From Candidatus Latescibacterota bacterium (GTDB taxonomy: Bacteria; Krumholzibacteriota; Krumholzibacteriia; WVZY01; JAKEHA01): DNA of 27,080 bases. Shown piece by piece: positions 8,756-16,834 of the stretch. Each line of letters starts with the position of its first letter. Within the stretch, counting starts at the first letter, position 1. The position numbers were made by a program, and so were the translations under genes. Below the pieces are notes generated by a model. That model was given only the letters and a program-made list of their open reading frames with translations. It was not told the DNA's origin and searched no databases. The stretch covers positions 1-27,080 of the forward strand of contig JAKEHA010000242.1 of NCBI GenBank assembly GCA_022615275.1. Direction: 5' to 3'.

Positions 8756-8810
8756 ACGTATGGGTTGGTTCGACCCGCGGCGCCTCCCCTAGATACGCCG
8801 CACCGTGCGC

Positions 8811-8824
8811 TCGGTTGCAACCGA
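8811..8824. promoter_or_regulatory. 14-bp perfect palindrome upstream of the kinase gene
   Basis: TCGGTTGCAACCGA is its own reverse complement. It sits in the 92-nt gap between the phosphatase stop and the kinase start, about 55 nt upstream of the kinase ATG. There is no loop and no T-run on the minus side, so a dimeric-repressor operator is more likely than a terminator. No regulator gene is adjacent. Confidence 0.4.
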
Positions 8825-8847
8825 AAAACGGGGAAAGTCGGTGAAGG

Positions 8848-10182
8848 TCACGCGATTCGCTTGACGACGATCAGCGTCAAGTCGTCGATCCGGGGCGCAC
8901 CACCCTCGTGGGCCTTGACCGCCGCCACCACCCGATTCAGGATCTCGTCCGCCCGCCCGCTCGCGTGCTCGGTGACAACACCTCTGAGACGGTCCTCCCC
9001 GAAGGGCTGGTCGAACTCGTTGACAGCGTCGGTGATCCCGTCCGAGTACACGATCAATGTGTCACCCGGGTCCATGCGGGCCGCGTCTTCTTCGTACGGG
9101 AACTCCTCCAGCACCCCGAGCGCCATGCCGCCGGTGACCAAGCGCGCGGGTTCTCCGCCGCCCTTCTTGAATAACATCGGGTACTCGTGGCCCGCGTTGC
9201 AGAAAGCAAGCGCGCCGCCGGGCGCATCGAGCACCGCGAAGAACAGAGTCGCGAACTTCTCCGGGTCGGTGCTCTGATAGATCAAGCGGTTGGAGCGCGA
9301 GATGGTCTCACGCACCGTCTGCTCCAGGGCCGTCTGCCCGCGCAGCGTGGCCTGCAAGGTCGCCATCAGGAGCGAGGCGGGAAGCCCCTTGCCGGAAACG
9401 TCGCCCAAGCACACCGCCCAGCGACCGTCGCGCACGCGCACGAAGTCGTAGTAGTCGCCGCCCACCATCTGGGCCGCCATGCTGGTCGCCGCGATGTCGT
9501 ACCCGTCGAGCCGGGGAGGCGCCTTGGGCAGGAGGTCCTGCTGGATTTGGGCGGCCAGCTTGACTTGCTCCTTCATGCTGACCAGCGCCTTCTCTTCCTC
9601 GTAGAGGCGCGCGTTCTCGATGATCTGCGCGGACTGCCCCGCGATGATCGCGAGCAGGCGCTGGTCCTCTTCGTTGAAGCCGCCCTGGCCCTTCTTGTTG
9701 TAGCTCGTGATGACGCCGATCAACTCCGACTTCACGATGAGCGGCGCGCACAGGATGGACCGGATGGTCTGGTCCCACTTGAGACCGCGGAAGCGCTCGT
9801 CGGTGGTGGGGTCGTTGGTGAGTAGGGGCCTCTTGTAGAGGTGCATCCAGCCCAGCAAGTTCTCGTTGACGTGGTAGTGCGGATGCTCGGCCGAGCTGGT
9901 CATCGCGCGCACCAGTGTCTTCATCGGTTGGTTGGCGTTGCGATCGACCAGGGTCACCACGGTTTGCTCGGCCTGTACGGCGCGCATCGAGCGATCGACG
10001 ATCTTTCGAATGATGTCCTCGGAATCGAGCGAGGATCCGATGGCCCTCGAGAGCTCGTTCAGGATCGAGAGCTCTTCGACCGCGCGCTTGAGCTGGTGGT
10101 TTTCCTCTCGCAGCGCCGACAGCTCGTCGCCCAAGGCCTCTTCGGGGCGGCCGAAGGGGAGGCGAAAACTCTTTTTCGTCAT
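8848..10182 (-). CDS. GAF-domain SpoIIE/RsbU-type PP2C serine phosphatase
   Basis: This encodes 444 residues from the ATG at 10182 (MTKKSFRL), chosen over an upstream GTG at 10353 because the extension lacks family features and a weak AGAGGG lies just upstream of the ATG. Residues 17-45 form a short coiled coil, 45-195 a GAF sensor domain, and 195-215 a connecting helix. Residues 225-444 are the PPM/SpoIIE phosphatase, with acidic metal ligands in GGDYYD (D243), GDVSGKG (D261), YSDGITDA (D381) and DDLT (D434). Relatives dephosphorylate anti-anti-sigma factors or proteins phosphorylated by kinases. No STAS or RsbW-type gene is visible here, so the neighbouring kinase is the obvious candidate partner. 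The protein has no membrane segment and is predicted to be cytoplasmic. Confidence 0.93.
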   Translation of the reverse strand: MTKKSFRLPFGRPEEALGDELSALREENHQLKRAVEELSILNELSRAIGSSLDSEDIIRKIVDRSMRAVQAEQTVVTLVDRNANQPMKTLVRAMTSSAEHPHYHVNENLLGWMHLYKRPLLTNDPTTDERFRGLKWDQTIRSILCAPLIVKSELIGVITSYNKKGQGGFNEEDQRLLAIIAGQSAQIIENARLYEEEKALVSMKEQVKLAAQIQQDLLPKAPPRLDGYDIAATSMAAQMVGGDYYDFVRVRDGRWAVCLGDVSGKGLPASLLMATLQATLRGQTALEQTVRETISRSNRLIYQSTDPEKFATLFFAVLDAPGGALAFCNAGHEYPMLFKKGGGEPARLVTGGMALGVLEEFPYEEDAARMDPGDTLIVYSDGITDAVNEFDQPFGEDRLRGVVTEHASGRADEILNRVVAAVKAHEGGAPRIDDLTLIVVKRIA

Positions 10183-10321
10183 GGGATCCCTCTGGTAAAG
10201 TGGCGCACGCGGGGCGCACCCCCAAGTCCCGCGAACGAGTAACGGGTCGCGGAGGCAGATCGCGCGGACGCAGCCAAGGGCGCGTCGCTTCGATGGTTCG
10301 GGCTGCGGGACTCCGGCGACT

Positions 10322-10350
10322 AGTATCCGATTCCACCGGCAAACATGCAA
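10322..10350 (-). promoter_or_regulatory. possible promoter for the phosphatase-kinase transcript
   Basis: On the minus strand TTGCAT (10350-10345) is separated by 17 nt from GATACT (10327-10322). The -10 matches 4 of 6 and the -35 3 of 6 consensus positions. It would give a leader of about 130 nt. This is a weak candidate. Confidence 0.25.
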
Positions 10351-10385
10351 CACGCTTTCCCCGCCCGCCCGCCAAGCCGCTCGCC

Positions 10386-10826
10386 ATGATGGTCGCCACC
10401 ACCCGGCTTGAAATCGCCACCGACGAGGGTGCGTCCCTTGCGGACATCACCTCGGACGTCAACGCGTTCGTGCGCTCGAGCGGGATCGCCAACGGGTTGT
10501 GCGTGCTCAGCGCGCCCTCGGTCGAGTCGTGTCTGACGCTGAGCGCGGAGCTCGATGAGGACGTCGACGATTTGCTTCGGCTGGCATGGACGCACCTCTC
10601 GGGCCGTGCCGGAGACCCCGCGGAAGGCCCCGATGACCCCGCCGAACGGGCGGACCGGATCGACGTCGAGGGTGCCGCATACGCTCCGGCGGGGATCCTC
10701 GCGGAGTGCGTCTCGCTTCCGGTGCGCGAGGGCGCAGTCAGTCTGGGAACCTGGGAAGCGATCGTTCTCCTGGGCGCGAAGGGGCCGGCTCTTCGCCCCA
10801 TCGATGTGACCGTTATGGGAACCTGA
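10386..10826 (+). CDS. YjbQ/UPF0047-family protein lacking the conserved histidines
   Basis: This encodes 146 residues from the ATG at 10386 (a second ATG follows immediately). The family scaffold is clear: ITSDVNAFVRSSGIANGLCV near the N-terminus and LPVREGAVSLGTWEAIVLL then IDVTVMG at the end, matching the usual LPV-x-x-G-x-L-x-LGTWQ and V-x-VTV-x-G pattern. The strongly conserved HTT-type segment is replaced by SAPSVES (42-48). The conserved NAHAHLKA-type segment is replaced by AAYAPAGILA (97-106), so the histidines associated with activity are gone. YjbQ proteins have secondary thiamin-phosphate synthase activity in vitro. This copy is probably not that enzyme. The frame is intact and uninterrupted, so it is a diverged protein, not a pseudogene. 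Confidence 0.8.
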   Translation: MMVATTRLEIATDEGASLADITSDVNAFVRSSGIANGLCVLSAPSVESCLTLSAELDEDVDDLLRLAWTHLSGRAGDPAEGPDDPAERADRIDVEGAAYAPAGILAECVSLPVREGAVSLGTWEAIVLLGAKGPALRPIDVTVMGT

Positions 10827-10843
10827 CGTCATTGATGCTGTGC

Positions 10844-10872
10844 TTGAAGCAACCCGTTGTAGCCCTTATAAT
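10844..10872 (+). promoter_or_regulatory. sigma70-type promoter of the glycan operon
   Basis: TTGAAG (10844-10849), a 17-nt spacer and a perfect TATAAT (10867-10872) lie in an unusually AT-rich stretch between the YjbQ-like gene and the TTG start at 10926. This is among the best promoter matches in the window. The predicted start of transcription is near 10879, giving a leader of about 47 nt. Confidence 0.7.
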
Positions 10873-10925
10873 CAAAGCCGCTTACGCTTAGTACCTAGCA
10901 GTCGATGTAGTCCAGGAACGATCTG

Positions 10926-12959
10926 TTGACACCCACCACGACCGCGAGTTCACCCACCCGCTTGCCCCTTTGGACGCTGGCCCTCTTCGGCGTGTTCGCC
11001 GTCGCGTTCCTGCTGCCCACGACGACTCCCCTCCTGCACGCGCTCCGCGGCCTGTCGATTTGGGTCCTCCTGCTCGCGCTTCCCGGGGCGTGTTGTTTCC
11101 GGCTCCTCGACCGCGGTCGCCAAAGCGTTTTCGAGCTCGCCCTGGCCGGACTCATCGCCTCCCCGGTCCTCATGACCGTGATCGGGATCGCGGTGCTCTC
11201 GGCGGGCGGTTCGGCGGCGAATGCGTGGCAGGCCGCCGCCGCGCTTTCCGCCGCGCTTTGCGTCGCCGCCGCGTTGGTCCGACGCCCGCGCGCGGAGCTC
11301 CCGACCCGCCGCGAGACCGTCGTCCTCCTCCTGTTCACGCTGGGACTGCTGGTGCTGATTTCCACGCTGCCCTTCACCCGGGAGTGGTGGCGTATCCGAT
11401 CCGACGCGTGGTTCCACGCCGCCGTCACGGCCCAGATTCGCGATTACGGGCTGCCGCCCGAGGACCCCTATTTCGTCGGCATGCCGCTCCAGTACATGTG
11501 GTTCTATCACGTGCTGCTGGTCGGTCTCTCGGACGCGCTGCGCGTGGATTCGTTTTGGATCATGGCTTTCGTCAACGCGCACGCGACCATCGCGTTGGTG
11601 CTCGCCGGGTACCAGTTCGGCGCCGTGCTGCACCCGCACTTCCCGCATCGTTTCGCCGCCATGGCTACCCTTGTGTTCGGGTTCAACGCGGCGTTCTGGA
11701 TCTTCCTGCCGGTCAAACTGGTCAAGTCCTTCATCGGTGACGTGCGCGGGATGGGAGAGGTCGCGCGGACCTTCACGCTGACTCCCTTCGAATACAACAC
11801 GGTGTTGGGATTCACGAACATCTACTTCAACCAGGAGTTCTTCCTCGACAAGTTCATGGTCGCCACCGCGTTCGGCATGGCGCTCGTGTTCTTGATCAGC
11901 GCCTGGGCGGGTGCCGTCGACTATCTCCATAGCGGCCGGCGCTACGGGCTTGCACTCTTCGCGTTCTCGCTCGTGGGCATGCTGGGCTTTCACAGCCTGG
12001 TGGGATTCGTCTTCCTGGTGGGCGCGGTGGGCGGCGCGGTGCTGCTGCACCTCACGCGCGCGCGCGTCGACGGGTACCGGACTCGCGCCGGTGTCGTGCT
12101 GGTGGCGGTATCCGTGCTGTGCTTTCTGGCCATGACCCCGTACCTGTATCACGTCATGCACGCCAAGGAGCGCGAGCACGTCTTCCCCATCAACTTCGGT
12201 TTTCGGAAGACCGCGGGAATACTCATCTCCAGCGCGTTCGTCATCGTGGTGGCGTCGCGCGCGCGATGGTTTTGGTCGGACCGCTCGGTCGCAACCCGCT
12301 TCCTTGCGCTTTCGGCGGCACTGGTGACCGCGTTCTGTTTTTCGATTCACCTTCCGGGTCCGAACACCTACGACAAGCTGGGATACTTCGTCTTCGTCCC
12401 CTTCGCGATCGTGGCCGGTTTCGCGATCGCCGATTCCGTGCTCGCGCGAACAGGACGGGCGCGCTGGACGGCCATGGCGGCCTGGATCCTGCTTTTCTTC
12501 GCGCCCCTCAACGTCCTCACCTTCGCCAGCTGCTTCGCCACCCCGGACGCGGTGCAAGTAACACCCGCCGAGGCGAGGTTGTCCGCGTGGGTGCGAGAGA
12601 ACACCGCGCGCGAGGCCGTGTTCATCGACGACCAGGATCGTGTTCCCCTGCTGGTGACGGGGCCGCGGCGCTATTTCTGGGGCAACATGGCCTATGCGGA
12701 GCAATGGGGCTATCCCCGGGCGGAAATGACTCGACGCTACCACGTGGTCGAGGCACTCTATCGGAGCACCGAGGTCGACGCGGCCGCCCTGCGGTCGCTG
12801 GCATCGATCGAAGAACCGCTGTTCGTCGTGGTGCGGCCCGAGCACGCCGGCCGCGCGGTTGCGAACCACCCGGACCTTTTCCAGACCGTCTATGACGACG
12901 GCGAGATCGCGCTCGCGCGTGTCGACCGCGACGCATGCAGAGCAAGGAGTGGCCCGTGA
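10926..12959 (+). CDS. polytopic membrane protein, GT-C-type glycosyltransferase-like
   Basis: This encodes 677 residues starting with TTG at 10926, with AGGA about 8 nt upstream. Some ten or more hydrophobic helices fill residues 15-530. A large loop after the third or fourth helix has RSDAWFHAAVTAQI (D160) and GLPPEDPYFVGMPLQYMWFYH (175-195), the kind of acidic loop motif that carries the catalytic Asp in GT-C enzymes that use lipid-linked sugars. The last 140 residues are a soluble domain (AEARLSAWVRENTAREAVFIDDQ), as in many such enzymes. It opens an operon with a GT2 transferase, so a role in lipid-linked glycan assembly or protein glycosylation is inferred. It could also be a non-catalytic membrane protein with this fold. 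Confidence 0.75.
   Translation: MTPTTTASSPTRLPLWTLALFGVFAVAFLLPTTTPLLHALRGLSIWVLLLALPGACCFRLLDRGRQSVFELALAGLIASPVLMTVIGIAVLSAGGSAANAWQAAAALSAALCVAAALVRRPRAELPTRRETVVLLLFTLGLLVLISTLPFTREWWRIRSDAWFHAAVTAQIRDYGLPPEDPYFVGMPLQYMWFYHVLLVGLSDALRVDSFWIMAFVNAHATIALVLAGYQFGAVLHPHFPHRFAAMATLVFGFNAAFWIFLPVKLVKSFIGDVRGMGEVARTFTLTPFEYNTVLGFTNIYFNQEFFLDKFMVATAFGMALVFLISAWAGAVDYLHSGRRYGLALFAFSLVGMLGFHSLVGFVFLVGAVGGAVLLHLTRARVDGYRTRAGVVLVAVSVLCFLAMTPYLYHVMHAKEREHVFPINFGFRKTAGILISSAFVIVVASRARWFWSDRSVATRFLALSAALVTAFCFSIHLPGPNTYDKLGYFVFVPFAIVAGFAIADSVLARTGRARWTAMAAWILLFFAPLNVLTFASCFATPDAVQVTPAEARLSAWVRENTAREAVFIDDQDRVPLLVTGPRRYFWGNMAYAEQWGYPRAEMTRRYHVVEALYRSTEVDAAALRSLASIEEPLFVVVRPEHAGRAVANHPDLFQTVYDDGEIALARVDRDACRARSGP
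12944..12949 (+). promoter_or_regulatory. ribosome binding site deciding the GT2 start
   Basis: AAGGAG lies 6 nt before GTG 12956, whose last two bases form the TGA of the preceding gene. An in-frame ATG at 12935 has no such site and would overlap the previous gene by 25 nt, so GTG 12956 is preferred. Confidence 0.7.
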
Positions 12960-13849
12960 GGAGCGAGCAAGGCACCGTCGACCTTTCGCTGGTGATCCCC
13001 GCATTCAACGAAGAAGCGGCCATTGGGCGCACCCTGGAAGCGGTGCAGCCCGTCCTCGACGCGCACCCCGCGCGCTGGGAAGTAGTCGTGGTCGACGACG
13101 GGTCGCGCGATCGCACGGGCGAAGAGGCGCGCGCGCGCGGCGCCCGCGTGGTGACGCACCGGCGTAACCGCGGCTACGGAGCTTCGCTCAAGTCGGGCGT
13201 GCTGGCGGCCAAGGGCGACATCGTCGTGTTCTACGACGCCGACAATCAGTTCGAGCCCACCGACATTCCGCGCCTGGTCGCCGAACTCTCCGACCACGAC
13301 GCCGCCCTGGGCGCGCGCACCTCGTCGTCGTACGCGCCTTTTTCCCGGCGCGGCGGCAAGAAGATGCTGGGGTGGCTGGCGAACTACCTTGCGCGCACGA
13401 AGATCCCGGACCTCAACTGCGGGCTGCGCGCGCTGCGCCGCGACTTGCTCCTCGACTACCTGCACCTGCTCCCGAACGGGTTCTCGGCCTCGACCACCAC
13501 CACGCTGGTCCTCTTGAAGGAAGGACACGACGTTCGCTTCGTCCCGGTGACCGTCAAGAAGCGCATCGGCACGAGCACGGTGCGGCCCATCAAGGACGGG
13601 ATCGACACCGCGCTCCTGATCGTCCGCTTGACGACACTGCTCGATCCCTTCCGCGTGTTCGGGCCCGTCAGCGGCGTCTTCTTCCTGTTCGGCCTGGTCT
13701 GGGGCGTGCACTACATCCGCCTCGGGCGCGGGCTCTCGATCGGCGCGATGTTCATGCTGGTGTCGTCGGTCGTCATCTTCTTCTTCGGGCTCCTGGCCGA
13801 CCAGGTCGCGTCCATGCGTCGCGAGCGGCGCTACTCGGAGCACTCCTGA
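12956..13849 (+). CDS. GT2-family glycosyltransferase (dolichyl/polyprenyl-phosphate sugar synthase-like)
   Basis: This encodes 297 residues. The GT-A nucleotide-binding half shows LSLVIPAFNEE (10-20), VVVVDDGSRD (43-52), RNRGYGASLKSG (70-81) and the metal-binding FYDADNQFEP (92-101). Two transmembrane helices near the C-terminus (about 228-250 and 257-283) anchor it to the membrane. This is the architecture of DPM1/GtrB-like enzymes that move a sugar from a nucleotide donor to polyprenyl phosphate. That would supply the lipid-linked donor for the GT-C-like protein encoded immediately upstream with a GTGA overlap. The sugar cannot be read from sequence. Confidence 0.9.
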   Translation: MRSEQGTVDLSLVIPAFNEEAAIGRTLEAVQPVLDAHPARWEVVVVDDGSRDRTGEEARARGARVVTHRRNRGYGASLKSGVLAAKGDIVVFYDADNQFEPTDIPRLVAELSDHDAALGARTSSSYAPFSRRGGKKMLGWLANYLARTKIPDLNCGLRALRRDLLLDYLHLLPNGFSASTTTTLVLLKEGHDVRFVPVTVKKRIGTSTVRPIKDGIDTALLIVRLTTLLDPFRVFGPVSGVFFLFGLVWGVHYIRLGRGLSIGAMFMLVSSVVIFFFGLLADQVASMRRERRYSEHS

Positions 13850-13850
13850 G

Positions 13851-15812
13851 ATGTGCGGCATTTGCGGCATTTTTCACTACGACGGCCGCAGCGATGCAGA
13901 CCCCGCGGTCCTGACCGCGATGTCGGACATGATCACGCATCGCGGTCCCGACGACAGCGGACAGTTCGTGGACGGTCCCGTGGGTATCGGGATGCGCCGC
14001 CTCTCCATCATCGACCTCGGCACCGGCCAGCAGCCGATCTTCAACGAGGACCGCTCGCTCGCCCTGGTCTGCAACGGCGAGATCTACAACTTCAGGGGCC
14101 TGCGCGCCGCTCTGGCCGCGCGCGGCCACCGCTTCACCACCAGCGGCGACATCGAGCCTCTCGTGCACCTCTACGAGGACGTGGAGCTGGATCTGCCCGT
14201 GCACCTGCGCGGCATGTTCGCGATCGCGTTGTGGGACGCCAAGCGTCGCCGGCTCCTCCTCGTGCGCGACCGCCTGGGTGTCAAACCGCTCTATTTCAGC
14301 GACGCCGGTAAAACGCTGGTCTTCGGGAGCGAGGTCAAAGCACTCCTGCGTCACCCGACGGTGCGCCGCGAGGTCGACCCCGACGCGCTCCACCATTACC
14401 TCTCGCTCAACTATGTGCCCGCGCCGCTTTCGATGATGCGCGGCGTGCGCCAACTCGCTCCCGGCGAGATGCTGGTGTGCGATGCCGGAGGCGTTCGCAC
14501 CCGCCCGTACTGGGACCTCCGCTTCCAGCCCGAGCACGGCGTGTCCGAGGACGAGTGGGCGCGCCGCGTGCGCGACAAGCTCGAAGAGGCGACGCGCATT
14601 CGCCTGGTGAGCGACGTCCCGTTCGGCGCCTTTTTGAGCGGCGGCGTCGACTCGAGCGCGGTGGTCGCGATGATGGCGCGCAATCTCCCCGACCCCGTGC
14701 GCACCTTCTCGATCGATTTCGAGGAGGCGTCATTCAGCGAGGGTGAGCACGCGGAGCGCGTGGCGCGCCTGTATCGTACCGAGCACCGCTCGCGCGTCGC
14801 GCAATCCGACTGGGTCGACCTCGTGGACGAGCTGGTGTGGTACGCCGACGATCCGCTGGCGGATTCGTCCATGATTCCGGTCTACCTGGTCAGCGCCTTC
14901 GCGCGTGAGCACGTGACCATGGTGCTGACCGGCGACGGCGGCGACGAAGCCTTCGCCGGCTATCCGACCTACAACGCCTACTTCGTGCGCGAGCTGTACC
15001 GCCGGGTCCCGGCCCCGATTCGCCGCCACCTGGTGCGCCGCGTGGTCGAGGCGCTGCCGGTATCGAGCGCCAAAGTCAGCTTCGACTTTCGCGCCAAGCG
15101 TTTCGTGTCGGGCGCGGAGCTCGGTGCCGAAGAGGCGCACTTCTGGTGGCGCGCGATTCTCTCCGAGGACGCCAAGCGCGACCTCTATAGCGACGCGTTT
15201 CGCGAGCGGCTCGCGCACGCGCGCCCGACCGCGGATCTCTACCGCGAGCACTTCGAGCGCTCCGGAACCGACGACCCGCTCTCGCGCATGCTCTACGCCG
15301 ACACGCGCTTCTACCTCCCGGCCGACATGCTCACCAAGGTCGACCGCATGTCGATGGCCCACGCGCTCGAGGCGCGCGGGCCGTTTCTCGACCACCAGAT
15401 GGTGGAGTTGGCGGCCCGCATTCCCTCGGACGTGAAGTTCAAGGGGCGCAAGCAAAAGTACATCCTGAAGAAGGCGCTCGCGCCGCTTTTGCCCGCGTCG
15501 ATCCTGCACCGCAAGAAGGCGGGCTTCAACGTCCCGGTAGGCGCGTGGCTCCACGGCGAATTCGGTACGCGCGCGCGCGAGGTGCTGGCACCCGATCGCG
15601 TCGCCGCGGCCGGGTTCTTCCGCCCCGACGGGGTACGCCGCCTCCTCGACGAGCACGCCGCGCGGCACGCCGACCACAGCTTCCCCATCTGGGGGCTGTT
15701 CTGTTTCCAGCTCTGGTACGAGCGTTTCGTTGCGCCCGAGCACGTGGTTCCTCCGGCGGCCGTCGCGCGACGCTGGTCCATCCCACCCGGCGCACGCGCC
15801 CGCGCGATCTAG
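13851..15812 (+). CDS. AsnB-type glutamine-dependent amidotransferase (asparagine synthase family)
   Basis: This encodes 653 residues. The mature N-terminus MCGICGIF supplies the class II amidotransferase nucleophile Cys2, with CNGEIYNF (74-81) and the SGD loop completing the glutaminase site. The synthetase half has the ATP pyrophosphatase loop FLSGGVDSS (261-269) and LTGDGGDEAFAGY. All key residues are present, so the protein should be active. Its ATG lies one base after the GT2 stop, and a membrane flippase-like gene follows. In such glycan loci AsnB relatives often amidate a sugar or lipid intermediate instead of making free asparagine. This is an inference from context, and true asparagine synthetase remains possible. 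Confidence 0.93.
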   Translation: MCGICGIFHYDGRSDADPAVLTAMSDMITHRGPDDSGQFVDGPVGIGMRRLSIIDLGTGQQPIFNEDRSLALVCNGEIYNFRGLRAALAARGHRFTTSGDIEPLVHLYEDVELDLPVHLRGMFAIALWDAKRRRLLLVRDRLGVKPLYFSDAGKTLVFGSEVKALLRHPTVRREVDPDALHHYLSLNYVPAPLSMMRGVRQLAPGEMLVCDAGGVRTRPYWDLRFQPEHGVSEDEWARRVRDKLEEATRIRLVSDVPFGAFLSGGVDSSAVVAMMARNLPDPVRTFSIDFEEASFSEGEHAERVARLYRTEHRSRVAQSDWVDLVDELVWYADDPLADSSMIPVYLVSAFAREHVTMVLTGDGGDEAFAGYPTYNAYFVRELYRRVPAPIRRHLVRRVVEALPVSSAKVSFDFRAKRFVSGAELGAEEAHFWWRAILSEDAKRDLYSDAFRERLAHARPTADLYREHFERSGTDDPLSRMLYADTRFYLPADMLTKVDRMSMAHALEARGPFLDHQMVELAARIPSDVKFKGRKQKYILKKALAPLLPASILHRKKAGFNVPVGAWLHGEFGTRAREVLAPDRVAAAGFFRPDGVRRLLDEHAARHADHSFPIWGLFCFQLWYERFVAPEHVVPPAAVARRWSIPPGARARAI

Positions 15813-15815
15813 TCC

Positions 15816-16799
15816 ATGCACGCGATGAAGCGTAAGCTGCTATTGGGCGTCGCGGTCAGCGCGCTCTTCCTGTACCTGTCGATGCGCGGGATCGACTGGG
15901 GTTCGTTCCGGACCGCCATCGTCCAGGCCCGCTACGAATTCCTCCTGCCCGCGATCGTTTGCACCATGCTCGGACACTTCTCGCGCTCGGTGCGTTGGAA
16001 GTTCATGATGTCGCCCATCAAGGACTGTCGCGTCGGCCCGCTGTGGTCGGCGACCGCGATCGCCTTCATGGTCAACAATCTGCTGCCCGCGCGACTGGGC
16101 GAATTCGTCCGCGCCATCGCCATCGGGCGTACGGAGCGGGTGAGCAAGTCGGCGTCGTTCGCGACCATCGTCTACGAGCGCGTCGTCGACGTCTTCGCCC
16201 TGATCATCCTCATCTGGTACTGCTCGGTGCGGATCTCGGCGCCCGGCTGGCTCGGGCGCAGCACGGAGATCCTCATCGTGTTCAACGTCGCTCTGTTCGT
16301 GCTGCTGTTCGCGATGGTGCGCTGGCGGCGCCGCTTCCGCGCGCTGCTCGCGCGCGCGGTGCGGGCACTACCCACCGCGACCCAGCGTCGCGTGCACACC
16401 TCCGCCGACGCCTTCATCGACGGCCTCGGCGTCGTCACCAAACCGCACGCGGCCTTGCCGATCACGCTGCTGTCGGTGGCGGTGTGGGGATTCGCGGTGC
16501 TCGGGGTCTACTTCTGCGTGCTGGCGATGAATCTAACGCTGCCGTTTCTGGCCAGCGTGTTCCTGATCGTGCTGGTCTCGCTCGGATCGATGATCCCGTC
16601 GGCGCCGGCCTTCGTGGGAACGATCCAGTACGCGTGCGTCCTGGGCTTGGGGCTCTACGACGCGGAGCGCGGGCAGGCGCTCGCCTTTTCCACCGTCTAC
16701 CACGCCACCCAGTTCTTCCCCATCACGCTGACGGGCCTGTACTACGCGTGGCGCTCGCACCTGCGCCTATCGGAACTCTCGCGCGGCGAAGTCGCTTGA
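15816..16799 (+). CDS. YbhN/LPG-synthase-TM-like (UPF0104) integral membrane protein
   Basis: This encodes 327 residues from ATG 15816, 4 nt after the previous stop (an alternative ATG at 15825 is in frame). Roughly eight hydrophobic helices are present. The family signature is easily seen in SRSVRWKFMM (54-63), MVNNLLPARLGEFVRA (84-99), SFATIVYERVVDVFAL and, near the end, SLGSMIPSAPAFVGTIQYA. Relatives are the flippase-like membrane half of lysylphosphatidylglycerol synthase and unlinked homologues in glycan clusters. A role in moving a lipid-linked product across the membrane is inferred. It is the last gene of the operon, followed by a hairpin terminator. Confidence 0.9.
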   Translation: MHAMKRKLLLGVAVSALFLYLSMRGIDWGSFRTAIVQARYEFLLPAIVCTMLGHFSRSVRWKFMMSPIKDCRVGPLWSATAIAFMVNNLLPARLGEFVRAIAIGRTERVSKSASFATIVYERVVDVFALIILIWYCSVRISAPGWLGRSTEILIVFNVALFVLLFAMVRWRRRFRALLARAVRALPTATQRRVHTSADAFIDGLGVVTKPHAALPITLLSVAVWGFAVLGVYFCVLAMNLTLPFLASVFLIVLVSLGSMIPSAPAFVGTIQYACVLGLGLYDAERGQALAFSTVYHATQFFPITLTGLYYAWRSHLRLSELSRGEVA

Positions 16800-16829
16800 G
16801 CGCCGCCCCGCGGGCGGCGCGTTTCGTTC
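16800..16829 (+). terminator. hairpin terminator after the glycan operon
   Basis: GCGCCGCCC (16800-16808) pairs perfectly with GGGCGGCGC (16812-16820) around a 3-nt loop, followed by GTTTCGTT. It lies in the 35-nt gap between convergent operons and could stop transcription from the plus strand. Confidence 0.7.
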
Positions 16830-16834
16830 GCAAG

